Assembly: GCA_045593725.1 (NCBI GenBank)
Contig: JAZNXE010000003.1
Coordinates: 1 to 22,989, forward strand
Direction of reading: 5' to 3'
Length of the DNA stretch: 22,989 nucleotides
Source: HGM12713 sp045593725
Lineage (GTDB): Bacteria > Bacillota > Clostridia > Oscillospirales > CAG-272
Each line of letters opens with the position of its first letter. Position 1 is the stretch's first letter. This document shows positions 7,423 through 14,481 of this stretch, piece after piece. The notes under the pieces were generated by a model. That model searched no databases and was not told the DNA's origin. It saw only the letters and a program-made list of their open reading frames with translations. Position numbers and translations under genes: made by a program.

Positions 7423-9702
7423 ATGAGTAATCTGGTTATTGTGGAGTCACCCTCCAAGGCATCTACCATAAAGAGCTATCTTGGCTCAAATTATAAGGTG
7501 ATAGCCTCAAAGGGACACGTGAGAGACCTGCCCAAGAGCAGTCTTGGAGTAGATATTGAGAACGGCTTTGACGCTCATTATATAAATATCCGCGGTAAGG
7601 GCGACCTTATCAAGGAAATAAAGAAGGAGGCAAAGGCGGCAAATAAGGTCTTTTTGGCAACCGACCCTGACCGCGAGGGAGAGGCCATATCCTGGCATTT
7701 GGCAAATGCTCTCGGTATTCCCGTTGAGGACACTATGAGAGTATCCTTTAACGAGATAACCAAGAGCGCGGTAAAGAGCGCCATAAAGCAGCCAAGACAG
7801 ATAGATATGAACCTTGTGAACGCTCAGCAGGCGAGAAGGATTCTTGACAGAATCGTGGGCTACAAGATATCCCCCTTCCTCTGGAAGAACGTGAAGAGCG
7901 GACTCTCGGCGGGACGTGTGCAGTCGGTGGCTACGAGAATAATAGTTGAGCGCGAGGAGGAGATACGCAGCTTTATTCCTCAGGAATACTGGACTGTTGA
8001 CGCTACTCTGCTTACACAGAGCGGAGCTGAATTTACCGTGCGCTTCTACGGAACCGCAAAGGGCAGAGTTAAGCTTACCTGCGAGGCTGACGCAAAGAAG
8101 GTTACCGATGCGGTAAGCCAAGGACAGTTCTCTGTAAGCTCTATTAAGAAGGCAAAGAAAAAGAAGCTTCCCGCGCCTCCCTTTACCACCTCCACTATGC
8201 AGCAGGAGGCGTCAAGAAAGCTGGGCTTCCAGTCACAGAGAATAATGAAGGTTGCGCAGGAGCTTTACGAGGGAATAAATATCGGCTCGGAAAACGGCGG
8301 AGTTCAGGGTCTTATAACCTATATGCGTACAGACTCCCAAAGAGTATCCGCGGACGCGCAGGCTGAGGCGAGAGCATTTATCGGTGAGAAATACGGTGAA
8401 AAGTACTATCCAAGCGCCCCCAGAGTATATAAGACAAGAGCGGGAGCAGAGGACGCTCACGAGGCAATACGTCCCGCAAGAGTTGGAATCGAGCCTGCAA
8501 GGATAAAGAAATATCTTACATCTGACCAGTTCAAGCTCTATAAGCTTATATGGGAAAGATTTATTGCCAGCCAGATGGAGTCGGCGGTGCTTTCTACTGT
8601 TACGGCTGATTTTGAGTCGGCGGGATATATCTTCAGGACAAGCGGATATACCGTTGATTTTCAGGGCTATATGGCTCTTTACGAGGAGAGCGAGGAGGAG
8701 AGCAGACTCACTGCTGACGAGGTGAGGGAGGAGAAGAATATCCGCCTTCCCGCCATCAAGGAGGGAGAGAAGCTTGGCACGAAGGGGCTTTGCTCCGACA
8801 GGCATTTCACCGAGCCTCCCGCGCGCTATAACGACGCGTCCCTCATAAAGTTCCTTGAGGAGATGGGAATAGGACGTCCTAGCACCTTTGCTACCATAAT
8901 AACTACCATAATCTCCAGAAATTACGTTAAGAGAGAGGGCAGGTCGCTTGTCCCCACTCCCACGGGAGAGATAACCAACAAGCTTATGAAGGAGAGCTTC
9001 CCCGATATAGTAAACTACAAGTTTACTGCCGAGATGGAGAATGACCTTGACAGAATAGAAAACGGGGAGCAGGAGCTGGGAAGAGTTCTTTCGGATTTCT
9101 GGCGCGGCTTTGAGAAGGAGCTTCTCGCGGCAGAGGAGAAAATGAAGGAAACCGAGCTTGAGGTTCCTGTTGAGGAGACCGATATTATCTGCGACAAATG
9201 CGGAAGCAGGATGATAGTAAAGAACGGACGCTTTGGCAAGTTTGCCGCTTGTCCCAACTATCCCCAGTGTAAAAACACCAAGCCCTTGAGCACTCCTAAA
9301 ACAAGCGACACAGATGAAAAGGCAAAGGAGAAGAAGGCGGTAGTAGCCGACTTCAAGTGTGAGCTGTGCGGCGCGGATATGGTGCTTCGTACGGGAAGAT
9401 ACGGAAGCTTTTTCGCTTGCAGCCGCTTCCCCCAGTGCAGCTTTACAAAGCAGAAGACCAAGGATATAGGAGTTCCCTGTCCCAAGTGCGGAGCGAAGAT
9501 AATAATGAAGAACGGCAAGAACCGTACGGTGTTTTACAGCTGTGAGAGGTATCCCGAGTGCGATTTCTCCTCATGGGATATGCCTACGGCAGAGAAATGT
9601 CCCGACTGCGGGGAGATGCTCTACCGAAAGAAGGGTCAGTCGCTTTACGTTTGTCACAATAAGTCCTGCGGATATAAGCGCACGGTGGAGAAAGAGGATT
9701 GA
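7423..9702 (+). CDS. topA: DNA topoisomerase I (type IA)
   Basis: Type IA topoisomerase I relaxes negative supercoils by single-strand passage. The 759 residues are complete. The TOPRIM domain starts at VIVESPSK and includes the metal-binding motif DPDREGE (81-87). GRVQSV (164-169) and the catalytic tyrosine in ITYMRTDSQR (Tyr300) follow. The C-terminus carries four Cys4 zinc-ribbon repeats from about residue 590 to 755: CDKC..CPNYPQC, CELC..CSRFPQC, CPKC..CERYPEC and CPDC..CHNKSC. The GGAAAGGA site lies ten bases before the ATG. It is probably co-transcribed with dprA. The 469-base gap after it is occupied by a composite repeat, which separates it from trmFO, its usual neighbour in Firmicutes. 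Confidence 0.97.
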   Translation: MSNLVIVESPSKASTIKSYLGSNYKVIASKGHVRDLPKSSLGVDIENGFDAHYINIRGKGDLIKEIKKEAKAANKVFLATDPDREGEAISWHLANALGIPVEDTMRVSFNEITKSAVKSAIKQPRQIDMNLVNAQQARRILDRIVGYKISPFLWKNVKSGLSAGRVQSVATRIIVEREEEIRSFIPQEYWTVDATLLTQSGAEFTVRFYGTAKGRVKLTCEADAKKVTDAVSQGQFSVSSIKKAKKKKLPAPPFTTSTMQQEASRKLGFQSQRIMKVAQELYEGINIGSENGGVQGLITYMRTDSQRVSADAQAEARAFIGEKYGEKYYPSAPRVYKTRAGAEDAHEAIRPARVGIEPARIKKYLTSDQFKLYKLIWERFIASQMESAVLSTVTADFESAGYIFRTSGYTVDFQGYMALYEESEEESRLTADEVREEKNIRLPAIKEGEKLGTKGLCSDRHFTEPPARYNDASLIKFLEEMGIGRPSTFATIITTIISRNYVKREGRSLVPTPTGEITNKLMKESFPDIVNYKFTAEMENDLDRIENGEQELGRVLSDFWRGFEKELLAAEEKMKETELEVPVEETDIICDKCGSRMIVKNGRFGKFAACPNYPQCKNTKPLSTPKTSDTDEKAKEKKAVVADFKCELCGADMVLRTGRYGSFFACSRFPQCSFTKQKTKDIGVPCPKCGAKIIMKNGKNRTVFYSCERYPECDFSSWDMPTAEKCPDCGEMLYRKKGQSLYVCHNKSCGYKRTVEKED

Positions 9703-9735
9703 TGGGGAAGAAGTATCTCCTTGAATATTAGCTCT

Positions 9736-10136
9736 TGTTAAGATAGGGAACCCCCCGACGGGCTTGGAGCGGAAGCGCGCCCAGTGGGTGATAAAGCGAC
9801 TGCGACAAGGGAGAAAATAAGGAGTATTGGGTGCGGTAGTGCCCAAGACGACTATATTTTCGAGGGGGATGTTGTTTGAACTCGTTTATTGGGAGAACCC
9901 CCGGCGAGGGTTCTCCCCTTGCCTCGCAAGCGAGGCAATTCCCCACTCCTGCGCTATTTGAACGCACGGGTGTTTCGCTCTCTGCGGAGAGCGCCAAGGG
10001 CTACTCGCCCTTGACCTCGCCACCTTTTGAAAAAGGTGGACGAAAACTTTAAATGTTTGGTTTGCGCGAACCCTTATAACAAATCCCTTCAAGAAGTTCT
10101 TTTGGTACTTTTCTTTCAAGAAAAGTACGAAAAATC
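9736..10136. repeat. Composite hairpin repeat between topA and trmFO
   Basis: From left to right it holds module C (9736-9870), hairpin GGGAGAACCC/GGGTTCTCCC (9891-9917), palindrome TTGCCTCGC-AA-GCGAGGCAA (9919-9938), module B (9968-10071) and a module A end with hairpin GTACTTTTCTT/AAGAAAAGTAC (10105-10128). The same modules occur in opposite order and orientation at about 13300-13660. Module B inside it contains further hairpins: GCTCTC/GAGAGC, CAAGGGC/GCCCTTG and CCACCTTTT/AAAAGGTGG (10020-10039). No gene or clear promoter is visible. Confidence 0.85.
9968..10071 (-). repeat. 104-base module B, left copy
   Basis: This is the reverse complement of 13369-13472 over 104 bases with a single mismatch that I can see. 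The pair forms a long inverted repeat around trmFO-plsX-rnc. Short open frames in both copies encode the same peptide only because the DNA is repeated. Confidence 0.9.
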
Positions 10137-10171
10137 GTTATCCACTAAAAAATTCGTTATCAAGGACTCTT

Positions 10172-11512
10172 ATGAAAACAATTAACATATACGGAGCGGG
10201 GCTTGCGGGCTGTGAGGCGGCGTGGCAGGCGGCAGAGCTTGGCGTTAAAGTGCGCCTTTTTGAAATGAAGCCCGAGAAGTACACCCCCGCCCATCATTCG
10301 CAGAATTTTGCGGAGCTGGTATGCTCAAACTCGCTGCGCTCGGACGTTATTTCCAACGCTGTGGGGCTTCTCAAGGAGGAGATGCGTACTCTCGGCTCTC
10401 TTATAATGGAGGCTGCTGACGCTACCCGCGTACCCGCAGGCTCGGCTCTGGCGGTTGACAGAGAAAAATTCTCGGCTTATATAACCGAAAAAATAAAAAA
10501 TCATCCCAACATAGAGGTAATCAACGCCGAGGCGGACAGTGTGGAGGAGGGTGTTACTACTATAATTGCCACAGGGCCACTCAGCTCAGAGAGAATGGCG
10601 AGCTATATTGAAAAGGAGCTGGGCTTTGGCTCACTGCATTTCTTTGATGCCGCCGCGCCTATCGTTGACGCTGACAGCATAAACACCGAAATTGCCTTTT
10701 TTGCCTCAAGATACGACAAGGGCGACGCCGACTATATCAACTGCCCGATGAACGAGGAGCAGTACGAGGCGTTCTGGCAGGCGCTTATCACTGCCGAGGA
10801 GGCAGAGCTTAAGGAATTTGACAGGGAAGAGCAGAAAAAGAACGTCAAGGTCTTTGAGGGCTGTATGCCCGTGGAGGTAATGGCAAGACGTGGCAGGGAT
10901 ACTCTGCTTTTCGGACCGCTTAAGCCCGTAGGACTTATCGATAAGCGTACGGGAAAAGCGTCGTATGCCGTAGTTCAGCTCCGCAAGGAGAACAGGGAAG
11001 GAACTATGTACAATCTGGTAGGCTTCCAGACTCACCTGACCTTCCCCGAGCAGAGGCGTGTGTTCAGAATGATACCCGGACTTGAGAACGCCGAGTTTTT
11101 GCGCTACGGGATAATGCACAGAAATACCTATCTTAACTCACCCGAAAATCTTGACAGTACCTACCGTTTGCGCGGTAAGGAGATATATTTCGCGGGACAG
11201 ATGACGGGTGTCGAGGGCTATATAGAGTCGGCAGGCTCCGGTCTTGTGGCGGGACTTTCGGCGGCAAGGCGTGTTCTTGGACTTGACGAGGTGGTATTCC
11301 CCAGATGCACTATGTTAGGCGCAATGGCGTGCTACGTAGCCGAGGGCGGCACGGGTGCGTTTGTGCCTATGAACGCTAATTTTGGAATAATAGAGCCGCT
11401 TTCTCACCGTGTAAAGGGAGGAAAAACGGCGAAAAATCAGGCTCTCGCCCAGCGTGCGCTTGAGGTGGTAAAGGAGATAAAGGAGAAGCTTTATGAAGAC
11501 CGTAATAGTTGA
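10172..11512 (+). CDS. trmFO: Folate-dependent tRNA m5U54 methyltransferase TrmFO
   Basis: TrmFO makes 5-methyluridine at position 54 of the tRNA T-loop, using methylenetetrahydrofolate and FAD, mainly in Firmicutes and some other bacteria. The 446 residues start with the FAD-binding motif INIYGAGLAGCEAAW. CSNSLRSD carries a conserved Cys (Cys51) and EGCMPVEVMARRG the catalytic-type Cys (about 231). The C-terminus has TGVEGYIESAGSGLVAG and FVPMNANFGI. AAGGA lies five bases before the ATG. Its last 20 bases overlap plsX, which suggests translational coupling. glyA, whose product makes its methylene-folate substrate, lies about 3 kb away but is not in the same operon. Confidence 0.97.
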   Translation: MKTINIYGAGLAGCEAAWQAAELGVKVRLFEMKPEKYTPAHHSQNFAELVCSNSLRSDVISNAVGLLKEEMRTLGSLIMEAADATRVPAGSALAVDREKFSAYITEKIKNHPNIEVINAEADSVEEGVTTIIATGPLSSERMASYIEKELGFGSLHFFDAAAPIVDADSINTEIAFFASRYDKGDADYINCPMNEEQYEAFWQALITAEEAELKEFDREEQKKNVKVFEGCMPVEVMARRGRDTLLFGPLKPVGLIDKRTGKASYAVVQLRKENREGTMYNLVGFQTHLTFPEQRRVFRMIPGLENAEFLRYGIMHRNTYLNSPENLDSTYRLRGKEIYFAGQMTGVEGYIESAGSGLVAGLSAARRVLGLDEVVFPRCTMLGAMACYVAEGGTGAFVPMNANFGIIEPLSHRVKGGKTAKNQALAQRALEVVKEIKEKLYEDRNS

Positions 11513-12515
11513 TATAATGGGAGGCGACAAGGCTCCCGCCGAAACTCTTAAGGGTGCCCTTCTCGCTAAGGAGGAGCTTGGCAGCGAGATAAACTATATA
11601 CTCGTAGGGGACAGAGGGCAAATGGAGGCAGTTGCTAAGGAAAACGGCTTTTCCCTTGACGGCTTTGAGATAGTACATACCGACGTTGCCGTGACTATGG
11701 AGGACGACCCCATATCGGTGGTGCGCGGAGATAAGACCGAAAGCTCTATGGCAGTAGGACTCCGCCTGCTCAAGGAGGGCAGGGGCGATGCCTTTGTCAG
11801 CACGGGAAACACGGGTGCGCTCTTTACGGGTGCCACTCTCATAGTAAGAAAAATAAAGGGAGTAAGGCGTCCCGCCATAGCGGCGCTGCTTCCCCTTCAG
11901 CCCCCTGTGCTTCTCTTGGATTCGGGCGCTAACGTGGTGGCTACTCCCGAGTATCTGGAGCAGTTTGCTCTTATGGGCAGCGCATATATGAAAAATCTTA
12001 TGGGCGTTGAAAATCCCCGTGTGGGACTTCTCAACAACGGCGCTGAGGAGCACAAGGGAACAGAGCTTCAGACAGAAACCTATCAGCGACTTAAGGCTAA
12101 CAGTGATATAAATTTCGTGGGCAACGTAGAGGGAAACACGGCGGTGAATAACGCCTGCGATGTGCTGGTTACAGACGGATTTACAGGAAATATCTTTCTC
12201 AAGACCCTTGAGGGCTTCGGAAAGATGCTTCTTAAGACCCTGAAGACCACCCTTTACAAGAATCTTAAAACAAAAATAGCCGCTCTTATGGTCAAGAAGG
12301 ACCTTAGCGGACTTAAGAAAAAATTTGATTCGAGCGAGCTTGGCGGCGCGCCTATTCTCGGTGTGTCAAAGCCTGTTATAAAGGCTCACGGCTCTTCGGA
12401 TGCCAAGGCGTTTAAGAACGCTATACGTCAGGCGGTGGCGTTTGCAAAAACGTCTATAAACGACGAGATAGCGGCAGCCGTGGCAAGCGCCAAGGCAGAG
12501 GATAGCAAGGAATAA
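11493..12515 (+). CDS. plsX: Phosphate acyltransferase PlsX
   Basis: PlsX converts acyl-ACP and phosphate to acyl-phosphate, the donor for PlsY in phosphatidic acid synthesis; it is a peripheral membrane enzyme. The 340 residues are full length. They begin VIVDIMGGDKAP, with MEDDPISVVRGDKTESSM, FVSTGNTGAL, LLDSGANV, VGLLNNGAEEHKG and NVEGN typical of the family. AAGGAG lies upstream of the ATG, inside the 3' end of trmFO. The usual plsX-acpP-rnc order is shortened here: no acyl carrier protein gene lies between plsX and rnc, and no fab genes are nearby. It is probably co-transcribed with trmFO and rnc. Confidence 0.97.
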   Translation: MKTVIVDIMGGDKAPAETLKGALLAKEELGSEINYILVGDRGQMEAVAKENGFSLDGFEIVHTDVAVTMEDDPISVVRGDKTESSMAVGLRLLKEGRGDAFVSTGNTGALFTGATLIVRKIKGVRRPAIAALLPLQPPVLLLDSGANVVATPEYLEQFALMGSAYMKNLMGVENPRVGLLNNGAEEHKGTELQTETYQRLKANSDINFVGNVEGNTAVNNACDVLVTDGFTGNIFLKTLEGFGKMLLKTLKTTLYKNLKTKIAALMVKKDLSGLKKKFDSSELGGAPILGVSKPVIKAHGSSDAKAFKNAIRQAVAFAKTSINDEIAAAVASAKAEDSKE

Positions 12516-12535
12516 GAAAGAGGGGAGAACCCGAT

Positions 12536-13237
12536 ATGGATTTTCGGTTACTTGAAGAGAAAATAGGATATTCCTTCAAGAATAAGGATATTTTAAAGGA
12601 GGCGCTGACTCATTCCTCCTATGCTAACGAGCTGAGAGCCAGAAAGCAGAGCGTAGCTTGCAATGAAAGACTGGAGTTCTTGGGCGACTCGGTGCTGTCT
12701 GTGGTGGTGAGCGAATATCTTTTTAAGCATTTCAAGGGGTTGCCCGAGGGGGAGCTTACGCGCATAAGAGCGGCGCTGGTGCAATCGGGGGCACTTGCTT
12801 CCTATGCCAGAGCGGTTGGTCTTGGGGATTATCTTTTGCTGGGTAACGGCGAGGAGAAGAACAAGGGACGTGAGCGCCAGTCAACTCTGGAGAACGCCTT
12901 TGAGGCGCTGGTGGCAGCGATATATATTGACGCGGGAGCCGAGGGCTTCGCGAGGGCAGAGGAGTTTGTCCTGCCCATAATCAAAAAGCAGCTTGAGGGA
13001 GAGGTGGTGCTTCGCCATCTTGACGCCAAGACCGAGCTTCAGCAGCTTATACAGCAGGCAGAGGGAGATTTCCTTGAATACGCGGTCATAGGCGAGAGCG
13101 GACCCGACCATCAAAAGGAGTTTGAGGTTGTGGCGAAGCTCAACTCAAATATTATCGGGCGGGGCAAGGGACGCTCCAAGCGTGAAGCCGAGCAGAATGC
13201 GGCAAAGGAAGCCCTGAAGCTTTTCGGGGAGCTTTAA
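12536..13237 (+). CDS. rnc: Ribonuclease III
   Basis: RNase III cuts double-stranded RNA, including rRNA precursors. It has 233 residues: the catalytic domain with signature ERLEFLGDSVL (44-54), a second motif STLENAFEALVAAIY, and a C-terminal double-stranded RNA-binding domain (about 161-233, ending GRGKGRSKREAEQNAAKEAL). Metal-binding Glu47, Asp51 and Glu123 are present. The residue matching E. coli Asp114 is Asn120, a substitution that may simply be a lineage variant. A GAGGGGAG site precedes the ATG and plsX ends 20 bases upstream. An intrinsic terminator follows, ending the trmFO-plsX-rnc unit. Confidence 0.96.
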   Translation: MDFRLLEEKIGYSFKNKDILKEALTHSSYANELRARKQSVACNERLEFLGDSVLSVVVSEYLFKHFKGLPEGELTRIRAALVQSGALASYARAVGLGDYLLLGNGEEKNKGRERQSTLENAFEALVAAIYIDAGAEGFARAEEFVLPIIKKQLEGEVVLRHLDAKTELQQLIQQAEGDFLEYAVIGESGPDHQKEFEVVAKLNSNIIGRGKGRSKREAEQNAAKEALKLFGEL

Positions 13238-13248
13238 AAAGGATAAGT

Positions 13249-13289
13249 AAAAGAGCAAGAGAGGAATTTTTCCTGCCTTGCTCTTTTTT
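13249..13289 (+). terminator. Intrinsic terminator after rnc
   Basis: AAGAGCAAG and CTTGCTCTT pair, with an inner AGGAA/TTCCT helix, and six T residues end the structure. Confidence 0.9.
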
Positions 13290-13303
13290 GTAGTAGAGAT
13301 TGT

Positions 13304-13660
13304 TAGGTTTTTCCACCTTTCTTTCGAGAAAGGTGGAGCTAAAGAACTTCCTGAGGGTTTTTATAAATGTTCGCACAAACCAAACATTTAAAGTTTTCGT
13401 CCACCTTTTTCAAAAGGTGGCGAGGTCAAGGGCGAGTAGCCCTTGGCGCTCTCCGCAGAGAGCGAAACACCCTACGCTTCAAAAAACGCAGGAAGGGTGA
13501 ATTGGCTCACAAGTGAGCCAAGAGGAGATACGGTCAAAAGCATAGTCGTCTTGGGCACTACCGTACCCAATACTCCTTGCTTTTTCCTATTTGAGTGACG
13601 GCTTCATCGCCCACAGGGCGCGCCGTCCCACAAATCCCTCGTCGGGGGGTTCCCTTATTA
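13304..13660. repeat. Composite hairpin repeat between rnc and the T-box
   Basis: Left to right it has a worn module A end with hairpin CCACCTTTCT-TTCG-AGAAAGGTGG (13313-13336), module B (13369-13472), palindrome TTGGCTCAC-AA-GTGAGCCAA (13502-13521) and module C (13531-13640, with hairpin GACGGC/GCCGTC at 13597-13627). It is the mirror image of 9736-10136. The palindrome at 13502 sits where the other copy has TTGCCTCGC-AA-GCGAGGCAA: several bases differ and every change is matched on the other arm. No gene is visible. Confidence 0.87.
13369..13472 (+). repeat. 104-base module B, right copy
   Basis: This is the inverted partner of 9968-10071, with one visible mismatch in 104 bases. A third, more divergent partial copy is at 22853-22904. 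Confidence 0.9.
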
Positions 13661-13669
13661 AGTGAGTTC

Positions 13670-13850
13670 AAACAAAAACAGCCTCGGACGGCAAAAGCCG
13701 CCCGAGGCGCAATAGCGCGGTTCCACTCGGTCTTATAACTCTTTGTGTATTAAATTCATACGAAAAGCGGTATTCCAAGAGGCGTGTCGCGGAAGCGTTC
13801 CAGCATTTGAGTCACCCTCAAATCGCTTCCTCTCTGTTGCGCCGTTTCCC
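13670..13850 (-). promoter_or_regulatory. Orphan T-box riboswitch (possibly glycine)
   Basis: Read on the minus strand, Stem I has a base helix from arms at 13842-13848 and 13762-13770, an AGAGAGG motif (13829-13835), helix GGAAGCG/CGCTTCC (13824-13830 with 13791-13797) and a distal hairpin containing GGTGA. The T-box GAGTGGAACCGCG follows. The antiterminator pairs CCGAG with CTCGG around TGGAACC and GCGC with GCGC (13702-13730). The rival terminator pairs 13697-13708 with 13681-13692 and ends in TGTTTTTGTTT. The TGGA bulge suits a tRNA with discriminator U (Gly or Cys in Firmicutes), and GGA (13776-13774) lies in the specifier-side loop, so glycine is my best guess. No minus-strand gene follows; it lies just 3' of the mgsA-like gene. 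Confidence 0.9.
13681..13708 (-). terminator. T-box terminator hairpin
   Basis: A twelve-pair stem (13697-13708 with 13681-13692) with loop TTTT on the minus strand is followed by TGTTTTTGTTT. Its 5' arm is shared with the antiterminator, so the two folds exclude each other. Confidence 0.9.
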
Positions 13851-13874
13851 TTAGAACTTGTTTTTTCGCGCCCT

Positions 13875-14270
13875 TTATTTTACGTACTGTCGCCAGTCGA
13901 AATCTCCTCGCTCAAGAGCGGTTATAACAGCCTCCGCCGTTGCTATATTGGTAGCCACAGGGATATTGTTAAGGTCACACATACGAAGCAGCTCGTTCTC
14001 AACAGCAAGACGGGGCGAGGCGGGTCTGGTGTCACGGAAGTAAAGCAGTACGTCTATCTCATTATAAGAAACTCGCGAGGCTATCTGCTGCTCGCCGCCC
14101 TGATCTCCTCCCATAAGCTTATCTATCTCAAGACCCGTAGCTTCGGAAATATATTTGGCGGTATTGGCGGTAGCGCATATTCGATGCTTACTCAGAGTTC
14201 CGCAATAAGCAATACAAAATTGTGCCATAAGTTCTTTCTTAAGGTCATGTGCTATGATCGCAATTTCCAT
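13875..14270 (-). CDS. mgsA: Methylglyoxal synthase-like protein, catalytic residues altered
   Basis: The closest family is methylglyoxal synthase, which converts dihydroxyacetone phosphate to methylglyoxal and phosphate. The 131 residues keep the MGS-like fold: IAIIAHDLKK (conserved His-Asp and Lys), EATG, GGEQQIAS, the IDVLLYFRD strand and IPVATNIATAEA. Aligned by eye to E. coli MgsA without gaps, catalytic Asp71 becomes Glu60, His98 becomes Arg87 and Asp101 becomes Val90, and the phosphate loop GTTG becomes ANTA (35-38); Asp91 is kept as Asp80. It may be weakly active, act on another ligand, or be a sensor like the MGS domains of CarB. The start has GGAGGAG five bases upstream. It is transcribed divergently from glyA. 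Confidence 0.8.
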   Translation of the reverse strand: MEIAIIAHDLKKELMAQFCIAYCGTLSKHRICATANTAKYISEATGLEIDKLMGGDQGGEQQIASRVSYNEIDVLLYFRDTRPASPRLAVENELLRMCDLNNIPVATNIATAEAVITALERGDFDWRQYVK

Positions 14271-14334
14271 ATATCTCCTCCGTCTGTTCGTCGTTACGTT
14301 TATAATTATTCAGCCTGAATGCTTCAGCGGTATA

Positions 14335-14364
14335 ATTATACCACAAAAAAAGCTTTTTTGTCAA
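14335..14364 (-). promoter_or_regulatory. Promoter of the mgsA-like gene
   Basis: On the minus strand TTGACA (14364-14359), an 18-base spacer and TATAAT (14340-14335) match sigma-A consensus. The -10 region is the palindrome TATAATTATA. Confidence 0.85.
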
Positions 14365-14412
14365 TATATCGTAAGTATTTTTAAAAAATCTATTTTTTAT
14401 ATCAAAAACTTA

Positions 14413-14441
14413 TTGCAAATTTGTTCAAAATCCGCTATAAT
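14413..14441 (+). promoter_or_regulatory. glyA promoter
   Basis: TTGCAA (14413-14418), 17 bases and TATAAT (14436-14441). The start falls near 14448, leaving a leader of about 34 bases, too short for a riboswitch. Confidence 0.87.
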
Positions 14442-14481
14442 ATGTACAATGGAAAATGTTTTTTCTACGGAGGTACAAAAA

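Noticed and set aside
9886..10119. Open frames here and at 13300-13500 encoding a shared peptide (KVFVHLFQKVARSRASSPWR)
   Set aside because: The likeness comes from the duplicated module B DNA. The frames cross hairpins, have no ribosome binding site and resemble no family.
9736..13660. CRISPR array
   Set aside because: The repeats are few, long, in both orientations and separated by kilobases; there are no regular spacers and no cas genes.
14254..14481. Upstream extension of glyA
   Set aside because: It crosses the glyA promoter and the mgsA-like gene's promoter; the ATG at 14482 has a good GGAGGT site.
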